NCBI GenBank assembly: GCA_024180945.1
Contig: JAKSGN010000006.1
Coordinates: 2,666,001 to 2,730,000, forward strand
From: Macrophomina tecta
Lineage: Eukaryota > Ascomycota > Dothideomycetes > Botryosphaeriales > Botryosphaeriaceae
DNA length: 64,000 nucleotides
Direction of reading: 5' to 3'
Below, piece after piece: positions 9,524-19,450 of the stretch (within the stretch, counting starts at the first letter, position 1; each line of letters opens with the position of its first letter). Below the pieces are notes generated by a model. That model did not search any database. It was not told where the DNA came from and saw only the letters and a program-made list of their open reading frames with translations. The position numbers and the translations under genes were made by a program.

Positions 9524-11049
9524 CGCGCTCAGCAGAAGGGTAGACTACATGGAAGGAAGAATCGAGCCGCAACCTGCAGTATTGCAGTGGACAAGCGATG
9601 GATCGCTCACCCTTGCCAGACAATCTTTCCCAATGCTTCGCATCGAGTCAAACCCGTGGCATCAGAAAATCCGAGAAGCATACGCTCAGGACTCCTTCGC
9701 GCAGGAACTTTTAGCGCTGGAGGACGACCCGCGTGTTGCTCGAGATAGGGAAGGAATGCTTCTCTTCAAAGGATTAATTTATGTCCCGACAAGACTGCGA
9801 GAAGCACTCGTCAAGGACATGCACGTAGCACCCGCGCATGGACATCAGGGCATCGACAGAACGACCGAGAGGATCACGCAAAACTTCTACTTTCCAGGAT
9901 TACGAAAAATGGTCCAGCGTATAGTTTCACAATGCGACCTTTGCATCCGAAGCAAAGCCGCGACACACGCTCCGTACGGACAACTACAACCCCTGGAAGT
10001 ACCAGAACGACCATGGCAATGGATCACACTAGACTTCATCACGAAGCTACCAGAGTCCAGAGATCCGCTCACAGGAGTCAAATTCGACTCGATCCTAGTC
10101 TTTGTCGACAGACTCACGAAGTACGCATGCTTTTTGCCCTACCTAGAAGCATCGAATGCAGAACAGCTAGCCTACACGTTTCTCCGATACATCTTCGCGG
10201 ATCACGGAATGCCGGAAGTATTGGTCTCGGACAGGGACAAGCTGATGAGATCGGAATTTTGGCAAACACTTACGCGCCAGCTTGGAGCAAAGAACAAACT
10301 CTCTACAACGGCACACGCGCAAACCGACGGCCAGACAGAACGGATGAACCGGACTCTCGAACAATATCTCCGCTGTTACATCAACTACCCACAGGATGAC
10401 TGGGCCACATGGCTGCCCACGGCACAATTCGCCTATAACAGCGCCAAACAAGAGTCAACCAACGTATCCCCGTTCTTTGCCAACTATGGGTTTGAACCAG
10501 ACGCGTATAGAGAAGCCATCCCAAGCAGGAAATTGGCCCAGAAAGGTGTTCTCAAGGCCGAGCAGCTAAGAGGATTGCACAAAGCCATCAGTCTCGACCT
10601 CGAATATGTACGAATCATGATGTCCAAATACTACAACAGACGGCACCAGGCGGCACCGAACCTTAAAAGGGGGGATAAAGTGTACCTCCTCACGAAAAAC
10701 ATCAAATCAAAACGACCGAGCGACAAATTGGATTTCAAGAAAATCGGTCCATTCGAAATTGCAGAAAAACTCGGAGAAGTCACGTATCGACTCAAATTGC
10801 CTAACACACGGATGAACTCCACCTTTCACGTGGCAATGCTCGAGCCAGCACCAGAAAACGCCACCATTCCGGAAACTCAGGAAGAAATTATACCAGAAAA
10901 CCCTGACGCCGAAGAAGACCAGTACCCAGTCGAGAAGATCCTAGACTGCAAGCGGTTCGGTCGTCAGCTCAAATATCTCGTCAAATGGGAAGGTTACGGG
11001 AATGAAGACAACCAGTGGGTGCCAAAGGACGACATACACTCAGACCTTG

Positions 11050-11849
11050 TCACGGAGTTCCATCGCCAGAACCCTGACCTCCCGCGGAAACGAGGCCGTC
11101 CTCGAACGAGAACGACGGAAGGCCCTCGAGAGTCGCAACATCCCACACCAGGGACGACGACCGGCGAACAGAATCCACAGGTCCAGGAGAACGCGGGGAC
11201 CACGCACCAGCCACAGGCTCGCCGGCAGAATCGGCAAACCCAGCCTCCCGCGGCGCAGCAGGATCCACCGACTCGTGACGTGGCCGTTTTGACGCGGACG
11301 GACCCCCGGAATTCTCAGGGTCAGACGGCTCCCCAGCCGCCAGCTGCCCCAACAGCCTCTGATCCTTCATCTCCAGAGCCGCGACATCCTCCGAAGAAAG
11401 TTCGCGATCAAGAATGGAGAAACCACGATCCTCCAGCAACTTCTGCTGTTTCCGAAGGCGTACTAGCTTCGAGGAAGAAGCGCGAAGGCGAGATTGTAAC
11501 CTCTCCAACGCCTCCGAGGCCTCCTGGAAATCACGATAAGCAGCCTCCTCCTCAGAACGGATCCGCTCTTGTTGGCGACGCAAACGATTCACTGTTAGGA
11601 CGTCAGCAAGGAAAAGAACAAAGAAAACGAATCCTTACTAGTGGACACGGAAACCCTCTGAGCGTCACACATGGTATAACCACGAGCCGCACACTCTCCA
11701 CAACGGGACGAACGAGGACCAATCCTACAGACACGCCCGTTAGCGGAACAATCGAAACAAGCACGCGTGACCGGAGCAAAGGAATTGATCGCGGTCGACA
11801 ACTCAGCGCGATAAGCCGACTCGTCGCGAGAACGTTTCACGCCAGCCAT
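11050..11849 (-). CDS. antisense spliced gene inside the retroelement: Zn2Cys6-like plus coiled-coil protein
   Basis: Two exons, 11849..11639 and 11591..11050, give 250 aa. The 47-nt intron (11638..11592) has a GTAAGG donor, a CTGAC branch-like site, a pyrimidine-rich middle and a CTAACAG acceptor, and joins the frames exactly. Residues 31-61 hold six cysteines spaced C-X2-C-X6-C-X8-C-X2-C-X7-C, which fits the fungal Zn(II)2Cys6 binuclear pattern. Residues about 70-150 are a charged heptad-rich coiled coil (RRQQERIRSEEEAAYRDFQ, KLVRLRKQQKLLEDRG). The last 100 aa are Ser/Pro/Gly-rich and disordered. The gene lies between the chromodomain and the polypurine tract on the strand opposite gag-pol. 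A nuclear, DNA-binding or regulatory role is inference; I cannot name the family. Confidence 0.72.
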
Positions 11850-11914
11850 GACGAAGGAAACTTACGGGAGAAAGAGGAATCACAGCAGCAGACGAATTAT
11901 AGCCTTTACGGAGA

Positions 11915-11931
11915 ATCTTCGGGCCGAAGAT
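11915..11931. repeat. 17-bp near-perfect palindrome before the polypurine tract
   Basis: ATCTTCGG, one central base, then CCGAAGAT: a perfect 8-bp inverted repeat. It lies five bases before the polypurine tract and about 65-80 bp upstream of the antisense start codon, so it could be a regulatory dyad for the antisense gene or an RNA hairpin near the plus-strand primer. Confidence 0.7.
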
Positions 11932-11935
11932 CCTT

Positions 11936-11949
11936 AAAGGGGGGGATAG
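11936..11949 (+). other. polypurine tract
   Basis: AAAGGGGGGGATAG ends exactly at the 3' LTR. It is the expected RNase H-resistant primer for plus-strand DNA synthesis in an LTR retrotransposon. Confidence 0.9.
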
Positions 11950-12391
11950 TGTTACGGCGCAGCCTACACAGGACCTGGGTAAGAAGGATAAGAAGGACAA
12001 GCGGGGCGCCTACGCGCCCGCGAGAAAGATCCACCGGCAAGGAGTCACGTGACTCCCGGTTCAACTGTTCAGAGCCTTGGCACTCTGAACTCCTGAACTC
12101 GCGAAGTTCAGACGTTCAACCGCTTGGCAGAATGAACCCATGAACTATCAGATTGTATACACTCTCCCACTATTATATAAACCACACTCTTTAGATAGCT
12201 TTGACCTTCGTGGTCAACTTCAATAACAATTCGCACATTGTTAGTAACACGGCCTTCGCACGCAGTGCTCAGTCTTGTCACGTGTTCGACTTGCTCTCAC
12301 CCTCTTCTTGTACCCACTCAAGGAAATCCTTCGACAGGTTTTCTCCCTCTTCGGTGTTTGGATCCTTAGAGGCAGAGGCCCGCTCGTTACA
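11950..12391 (+). repeat. 3' long terminal repeat
   Basis: 442 bp, TGTTAC..GTTACA, reading as identical to the 5' LTR at every base I compared. It provides the polyadenylation region for the element. It also lies 180 bp from the stop codon of the secreted-protein gene at 12572. Confidence 0.97.
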
Positions 12392-12571
12392 TTCGCCAGC
12401 TTCTCTCGGCAGGTAGCGTGCCATTTCGATGATACCGTCCCAGATCAGAAGCACATGTTATGGCCCGGAATCAGGCCAAAATTTCCATCAATCAATGCCA
12501 ACCAAGTCTTGTACGATGTTGCCTTCATGACCACGACCGGTAGTAGGGCCTTCGGGCACCGCAATGCGCGA

Positions 12572-12921
12572 TCACGATGCTTCTGAAGAGCGAGGTGGGT
12601 AGCAATTGCATTGACACACGAGATGGAAGACGTCGCCAGGTAGGTCCAGGCATTTTGAGATGTACTTTCCCTCATCAGTCCGCTTGCAGTTGTCGGTGGT
12701 AGTGCCAGACCAGGCGGCGCAATAATTGATGCAGTTGTTGTTGGACGTGTCGCTCTGTGTGAGGAGTTCGTATCTGTTAGGTTGCGGCCGAAAGATCCCT
12801 CTGAGCAGGACAAGCTTACGATATCATCGCACCAGAAGAATCCAGCGTACATCTGCTGACTGGCCACGGGGTTGACGAGACCAACGAGGCCGGCGAGGAG
12901 GATGAGGAGTATGAAGTGCAT
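12572..12921 (-). CDS. small secreted cysteine-rich protein, candidate effector
   Basis: Two exons, 12921..12820 and 12754..12572, give 94 aa. The 65-nt intron has a GTAAGC donor, a CTAAC branch site and a CACAG acceptor, phase 0. Residues 1-20 are a clear signal peptide (MHFILLILLAGLVGLVNPVA), with likely cleavage after VAS. The mature part of about 73 aa has eight cysteines (C31, 42, 46, 57, 69, 81, 83, 85 by count), an even number suited to four disulphides, and no transmembrane segment. It ends CQCNCYPPRSSEAS. I recognise no family. Size, secretion and cysteine content fit fungal effectors or antimicrobial proteins; function is unproven. The unspliced frame runs on to 12445 and loses the Cys pattern, so the spliced model is preferred. 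Confidence 0.8.
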
Positions 12922-14226
12922 TGCTGAAGTAGTTTGATTAGTGATATGCTGAAGTTATGAGACCAATGTAAGTTTTACCGGCTGCTTGTTGGCGCTTGGC
13001 AAATTGTCGGCGGTGCTTGTGGAAGGCCTTTGTGTAGTATGCAGTCCAAGGAGTGAGGGAGGCCGAACAAGTATGGCTGCGGAAGGAAGCCGAAGTTGTT
13101 TGCAGGATATTGAGGATTTAAGTAGACGCAAGAAGAAGTGAACGGCGCCTGTGCTCCGGCCCCGTGACACTGAGCCGGGTATAGTCGCGGCGACAGTGAG
13201 TGGTAGGTCGACATGTATCGACGTACTTTTAGGGCAATTTTCTACCAGCAACTTCGCACAGGGAGATGTGATCGCACTTGCCATCTCCCCCCCCCAAAAC
13301 CAACTTCAGGGCCCTAAAGATGACGGAGCCTCATATCCATGGGAGGCATGGCGTACAAGCAAGGGAAAACAGGTGCGGCGGTTGGGTCCCGTCGCTAAGT
13401 GGAGTGTTTTGAACGGTCTGAAGTGCTTATATCCTCCAGGACGAAAGGAAGAGAAGCTGGGACTGTTTTGAGCACCCAAAATCAATCTCGCATCACAAAA
13501 TGTACAAGAATGGTTAAATGTTCCCGACGGGCTTGACATCGGGCAGCACGCAAAGATGAGTCGGGCAATACGTCTATCTCTTTCTAGACCGACGGCCATG
13601 GACTCCTTCTCCTTGCCGGGCAGACTGCCTGTATCAATGCGGTACTTGCGCGGGTTGGCCGGATTTCGAAACATGGGCCGGGGGCGTGTGCTGACGAAGA
13701 GGAGGCGATGGTGGCTCGGGCGCGGATGCAGAAGGCAGGTGTAACGAATGGTGATGGAGTTTGCGGAGAAGGGGGCCTCTGGATGACGTAAGGCGCGGAG
13801 GGCGGCCAGAGCTGGCAGCCTTATACGCCTGGCTAAGTTTAGCCTGCGCCCGAACCCTGCGCTCGTGCGCCGGGCGGAAGAGCCTGTTGGGCTGGCGTCT
13901 GGCCCCGTTGCCGACAGGCGAAGCGTATTTTCTGTCCAGGGCCCAAAAGAAATCCACCGCTTCCGCCTCCCACCCTTCCTCCGCCTGCCCTTTTTTTTTT
14001 GTCTTTCTCTCTACCCTCTCCCCTCTACCCTGCGAGCAAGTCCAGCGCTCTTGCCCGCCGTTTTCTTGCTTCCAGCGCTTCCACCAGCGCCGCTCGTGTC
14101 GCCTTTGTCGCACGAATCTTCACCGCGCCCGCTGTCCTTTCCTGCGCCCCCCGTCAGCCGCTGCTGCGCAGAGAGCCACGACACCCGAGCGCTTCTTTTT
14201 CTTCAACCTCCAGAGATACCCGGGCC
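12922..14226. promoter_or_regulatory. divergent intergenic region, secreted protein / elf1
   Basis: About 1.3 kb between two divergent start codons. Open frames here are short or GC-biased and not convincing. The last 250 bp before the ATPase start hold long pyrimidine tracts (13988..14030), typical of a highly expressed fungal promoter and transcription start region. Confidence 0.5.
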
Positions 14227-17200
14227 ATGCCCCACCACGAGTCGCCCCCCATGGCTCAAGCTGTTGTCGCGAAGACCGCCGACCCCTCCAGCGCCGTTCC
14301 TCCGACGGCCGACGAAGTTTCTGCCATTTTGAACGGCTGCCTCTCAGCCAAGACCTCGCAGGCTTCGCTCGACGCTGCCTACGCTCTTACCACCCTCCTC
14401 GAGAACTCGGTCGGATTCCGCGGCCTCAAGAGCTATGGCATACTCGACGAGGTGAAGAAGGCCGCCACCAACAAGAAGGATGCCGCGAAGAGGGAGGGCG
14501 CTATGTTCGCTCTGGGCGCGCTTTTTGAGCGCTTGCCCGCGAGCCAACCGCTCAGCGAGGTTGTGATCTTTCTCCAAGAGGAGAACGTGGTGCCGCTCTG
14601 CCTGGACGCCCTGGCCGACAAGAACACCACCATTAAGGAGTCCGCCCAGTACGCTCTGGACGCTCTTTTTAAGAACCTCAGGCCCGAGTCCATGGTTTTC
14701 GGCCTGCTCCCCGTCTTGACCAAATACCTGAGCAAGTCCACTGGAAAGTGGCAAGGAACCGTCGCGGCTTTCTCGCTGCTTACCCAGATGGCCGACAAAG
14801 CCAAGATGGGCATGGGCAGCCTGGAGGAGGAGCGCGAAAAGGACGTTCTCCGCGACGCCCTGGGCAAGAAGCTTGCCGGCCTCATCCCCATCGTCGAAGG
14901 CGGTATGCACGACTTGAAGGCTGATGTCGCCAAACAGGCCGTCAAGGCCATGAACTCCCTCTCCACCCTGCTCCAGAACGACGACGTCGCCCCTAAGATC
15001 CCCCTCCTGATCAAGTCCATGGAAAATCCGTCTGCGCAGAGCACACAGAAGGCTATCCATGCGCTCTCCATGACCACTTTCGTCGCCGTTGTCACTGCAC
15101 CTGTCCTGGCTGTGCTCACTCCCCTCTTGGAGCGCTCTCTCAACAACCCCTCTACTAACCAGGAGGTTCTTCGTCAGACCGTCGTGGTCGTTGAGAACTT
15201 GACCAAGCTTGTCCACGACCCTGTTGAGGCGAGGAACTTCTTGCCCAAACTTAGGCCTGGTGTACAAGGTGTCAAGGACCGTGCTTCCCTCCCTGAAGTC
15301 CGCGAGCTTGCTACTCGCGCGCTGGATGTCATCAAGCATGCCATGGGTGAAGACGCCGACGGCTTCTCTCCCATCGAGCGTACTTCTGCGGAGCAGGTTG
15401 GCACCGCACTGGACAAGGAGATTGCCACCAACGGTGGACTTTTGAACTATCCTGGAGATGCTGATCTCTGGAAGTTTGCTCGTGCTTACGTCTCTGAGAT
15501 GGTCGCTGAGGACGTCAACCAGCGCGCTTTCGAGCGTGTTGTCAAGAGCATTGAGCCCTACCTTAAGCCCCTGACGAATGAGGGCGCTTCCACCTCCATT
15601 GCGGAGAATGTCCACCGTTACTTTGTTGAGGAAGATGAGCGGAAGTATGGCAAGCCTATCGTTGAGGATGACGGAGAGACCGAGATCGTCAATGCTACGT
15701 TCTCCCTCGGCTACGGCGGTATGCTTCTTCTCTCCCACACAAACCTCCGCCTCCTGAAGGGCCACCGTTACGGTCTCTGCGGCCGTAATGGTGCCGGAAA
15801 GTCGACGCTGATGAGGAGTATTGCCGAGGGCAAGCTCGAAGGCTTCCCTCCCCAGGACGTGGTCAAAACCTGCTTCGTTGAGCACAACCAGGGTGAGGAT
15901 GCTGATCTTACCATCCTCGAGTACATCTCGAACGACCCCAGGTTTAAGGATGAGAGCAAGGAGCGCATTTCTGAAGTTTTGGAGGAGGTCGGCTTCACTG
16001 CTGGTCCCGGTGGCCGTCAAGCCGAGAAGGTCGGATCTCTTTCCGGTGGTTGGAAGATGAAGCTTGCCCTCGCCCGTGCCATGCTTATGCGCGCCGATGT
16101 CTTCCTACTGGACGAACCGACTAACCATTTGGACGTTGCAAACATTGCCTGGCTGCAAGACTACCTCAAGAAGCACACGGAAATCACCAGCTTGATTGTT
16201 TCCCACGACTCCGGCTTCCTGGATGAGGTCTGCACCGACATCTACCACTACGAGGGTAAGAAGCTGGTATGCTACAAGGGCAACCTGGCCGAGTTCGTCA
16301 AGCAGAAACCCGAGGCCAAGAGCTACTACACTCTCTCCGATACCCAGGTTCAGTTCAAGTTCCCGCCTCCTGGTATTTTGACTGGTGTCAAGTCCAACAC
16401 GCGTGCCATTCTCCGTATGAGTGGCTGCTCTTATACTTACCCCGGTTCTTCGAAGCCTTCTCTCAGCGACGTTACTTGCTCCCTCACTCTGTCTTCCCGT
16501 GTCGCCATCATCGGCGCAAACGGAGCCGGCAAGTCCACACTCATCAAGGTTCTGACTGGCGAAGTCATCCCGCAGACTGGAAAAGTCGAGAAGCATCCCA
16601 ACCTGCGTATTGGTTACATCAAGCAGCATGCGCTCGAGCACGTCGAGATGCACATGGAGAAGACACCCAACCAGTACCTGCAATGGCGTTATGCCAATGG
16701 CGACGACCGTGAAGTGCTCATGAAGCAGACTCGTATCCTGACGGATGAGGACAAGGCTCAGATGGATAAGGAAATTGACATTGGTGACGGCAAGGGCCCC
16801 AAGAAGATTGAGGCCTTGATTGGTCGTCAGAAGTACAAGAAGTCCTTCCAGTACGAAGTGTAAGTGTTTGCTACGTCCGTCACTAGATATTTTTCCTCAC
16901 TAACCGAATGAACAGTAAGTGGGTCGGCTGGCTGCCCAAGTACAACACCATGGTCTCTCGTGAGACTCTTCTCGAGCTCGGCTACCAGAAACTGATCCAG
17001 GAGTTCGATGACCACGAGTCTTCCCGTGAGGGTCTGGGTTACCGTCAACTCGAGCCGAAGGTCATTTCGAAGCACTTTGAGGACCTCGGACTGGACCCTG
17101 AAATCGCTAATCACAACGAGATTGGTGGTCTGTCCGGTGGTCAGAAGGTCAAGGTCGTCATTGCTGGTGCCATGTGGAACAACCCTCATCTGCTTGTCCT

Positions 17201-17642
17201 TGACGAGCCCACTAACTTCTTGGACCGCGACTCGATGGGTGGTCTCGCCGCCGCCATCCGCGACTACAAGGGAGGTGTTGTTATGATTTCCCACAACGAA
17301 GAGTTCGTCGGCGCACTCTGCCCCGAGCAGTGGCACGTCGCGGATGGCCGCGTCATCCAGAAGGGCAACGCGGCTGTCAACCTCGGCGCTTTCGATGAGA
17401 GCAAGCCTGCCTCCAGCGTTGCCAGCTCCGCTGTGCCGAGCACTGCTGCGTCGAGTGCGGCACCGAGCGCTGTCAACTCGGAGGCCGAGGGCGGTGACAT
17501 GAAGTTCAAGGCCAAGAAGAAGAAGAAGATGACCAGGGCTCAGATGAAGGAGAGAGAGGTCAGGAGGAGACTGAGGCACATTGAGTGGCTCAACAGCCCC
17601 AAGGGAACTCCTCACCCCCCGGATACTGACGATGAGGCTTAA
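14227..17642 (+). CDS. elf1: Elf1/New1-type ABC-F ATPase (EF-3 family)
   Basis: Two exons, 14227..16859 and 16916..17642, give 1,119 aa; the 56-nt intron (GTAAGT..AACAG, CTAAC branch) splits a Val codon. A second ATG at 14251 with a stronger context (CCCATGG) may be the real start. Residues about 40-470 are HEAT-like helical repeats. ABC domain 1 has Walker A GRNGAGKST near 518, signature LSGGW and Walker B FLLDEPTNHLD. ABC domain 2 has GANGAGKST near 763, a chromodomain-like insert (YEVKWVGWLPKYNT), LSGGQ near 950 and LLVLDEPTNFLD. The tail is lysine-rich (KAKKKKKM) and ends HPPDTDDEA. This matches Elf1/New1 better than EF-3, which has a longer insert in domain 2. The family binds ribosomes and acts in translation; fission yeast Elf1 was linked to mRNA export. 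Confidence 0.88.
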
Positions 17643-19450
17643 ACGACCTTCTGGATAAGGGAGTGATTTGACGAATCTGGGAAAAGAAACATGAAGATGT
17701 CGCGAACACACGAAAAGTTTGGGGTTTCATGAACATAATCGCACATGATGGTTGCCTGGGAGGTGGTGGGGTCTTTCTACTATTGTTATCAGAGAGGCGT
17801 CATGACTATAGACGGGATCGCCGGAGACTGGTTTTTTTTTTTTAAGTTTGGCTGCGGTAATGAAAAAAAAGACGGGAGATTGCTGCTTTTTGGGCAAACA
17901 CGACGATTAGAGATGGTGTGCGGGTCATATGGTTTATAGAGGTGTTTCCTGCATTGTTAGTAACGATCGAGAAAGCACGATAGATTGGCTGGGTCTTTTT
18001 TGTCCTGTCGCTTGCGAGTTTCGTATGCTTGATTCTGCTTATCGTTTGATGTTTGCTTTTGCTTTTTTCCATGCTGATCGCCGGTGCAGATGGCGGATTG
18101 CATGTGATGGCTTGCATGCATGCTTTGGTGGGGTCGCTGTTGGGGATATACATACATAAGCGAAACTCTGACTGCGCTCGAGGTTCATGTGACTGGTGTG
18201 ATGCGCGTCGAGGACGATCGTCTCCGCCGTGGGCCGAATCCTATGGCATCATCAGTTTGAGGGGCAGGGCGTCTCCTGTCTGGGCCCACGCCCCATAATG
18301 AGCCGAGGCACAGTGCATGGCAAAAAGACTGCACCCTCAGCCTTGCGAAACGTCGAGGAAAAGAGACAGCACAGGAACTGCACAGCTCATGAGGATTTGA
18401 AGCAGTCATCCGGATGCAAACGCCCCTCATTTTTAATGACATTTGTATCCGGTCGAGTACTTCAACTCACGGCCTATTCAGTCCTACGGTGATCTTTTCC
18501 TGCACCCGATGTTGTGGCTGGGCTTCAAAAGTTCCAGCGCGGGAAGATCGACTAACCTCTCTCTCTCCTTCCACATATCATTAGCACAGGAGAGAGGTCC
18601 CGCGGATTCGGGAAGTGGATCGGTTTTCTGTCGCTGGTAAGCGCCTGCCTGGGTAAGCGGCCTTTAGGAAAAGAAAAAACAAAAAAGTGCCTCGTTGCTT
18701 ATCGGAGATGAGCGTTACACCGCCATCCTCCTCGAACCGTGGGCCGAGCAATGGGAGAGCGAGCTTGGACTGCACTTTATGGAAGGACAATTCCAGCTCT
18801 CGAAGGAACGTCCGCGTGATGGGGGACAAGAAGGGGGAATACAGGTACGAGGCCGACTACCCGCCTACACCAGGAGGATCGGCCGGCAAAATCGCAATAG
18901 TCCCGCGCTCGGCGATGCTTACTGCTGTAGGGCGCTTTTTTTTCTTCTTCTTTTTTTTTTTCGCTGTTGGTGGATCATGCGACGCGCACCGTTTTTGCGC
19001 GGTCGTTCGTGGGTCCTGATTCGTGAACGGTCGGATGAGGATCCAGAAGAGGCGTCGTGCGAGTCAGCATCGTGAGGGAATTGTCGGGGATTGCTCTTTC
19101 GTCTGGCATTATCGATCGGCGGTGTCTGTTTCGAGGGTGACCGGTTCGGCTCGCTGCTTGCTTGCCGTTTTGTGTGTGGTGGGATGACGAGATGAGGGCG
19201 CGCGGGGTAAATTTTGTGCGGCGCGCGATGCGCACCCACCGATTTTCGGAGGTAGAGCGGGCGTTCCTTTTCCTTCGCGTCCTTTTAAAGAGTCACGGCT
19301 GCCTAACTGTGCGGTTGCGGGCGTACATAAGCACGGGTTTGGTGCGCGTCCAGTGGTGAGTGCATCTTTGATAGCAGTCATTCTTCCTCTTTTTGGCTTG
19401 CTTTGTTGCTTGTTTGGTAGAGAGACGTATTCCTGGGCACGAGTTTCAAA
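17643..19450. other. intergenic region, no gene seen
   Basis: 1.8 kb with the elf1 3' UTR at the left and the transporter promoter at the right. It holds homopolymer runs (T at 17832..17843 and 18937..18961) and only short, unpersuasive frames. The frame on the minus strand at 19109..19642 is antisense to the transporter's first exon and looks like a shadow. Confidence 0.5.

Larger units (their letters stand above)
9501..12143 (+). pseudogene. pol: Pol part 2: integrase and chromodomain, displaced frame
   Basis: This is the continuation of pol after the A5 frameshift; its first in-frame ATG is at 9549. The HHCC zinc domain is about 9820..9950 (H..H..CDLC). The DDE core has LDFITKL near 10030, VSDRDKL near 10224 and a glutamate in TDGQTERMNRTLEQY near 10340. 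A chromodomain follows at about 10920..11050 (YPVEKILDCKRFGRQ, YLVKWEGYGNEDNQW), which in this family targets integration to modified chromatin. The frame then stays open, with low-complexity residues, through the antisense gene and into the 3' LTR, so the true C-terminus of Pol cannot be set. No start codon for independent translation is expected. Confidence 0.9.
4550..12396 (+). mobile_element. full-length Ty3/Gypsy chromovirus LTR retrotransposon
   Basis: The element spans 4555..12391 (7,837 bp) between 5-bp direct target duplications TTCGC at 4550..4554 and 12392..12396. In order it has 5' LTR, leader with putative self-primer PBS, gag, -1 frameshift site, protease, reverse transcriptase, RNase H, integrase, chromodomain, an antisense gene, polypurine tract and 3' LTR. 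Domain order PR-RT-RH-IN marks Ty3/Gypsy, and the C-terminal chromodomain marks the chromovirus branch. The two LTRs read as identical over 442 bp, so the insertion is young. One single-base frameshift in pol would stop this copy from making integrase, unless it is a sequencing error. Confidence 0.97.

Noticed and set aside
13999..14226. In-frame N-terminal extension of the Elf1-like gene resembling a mitochondrial presequence
   Set aside because: The extension begins at a TTG, not an ATG, inside a pyrimidine-rich 5' UTR; the first in-frame ATG is 14227.
14344..16020. 558-aa minus-strand open frame opposite the Elf1-like gene
   Set aside because: Codon-bias shadow of a highly expressed gene; composition is low complexity and no domain is recognisable.
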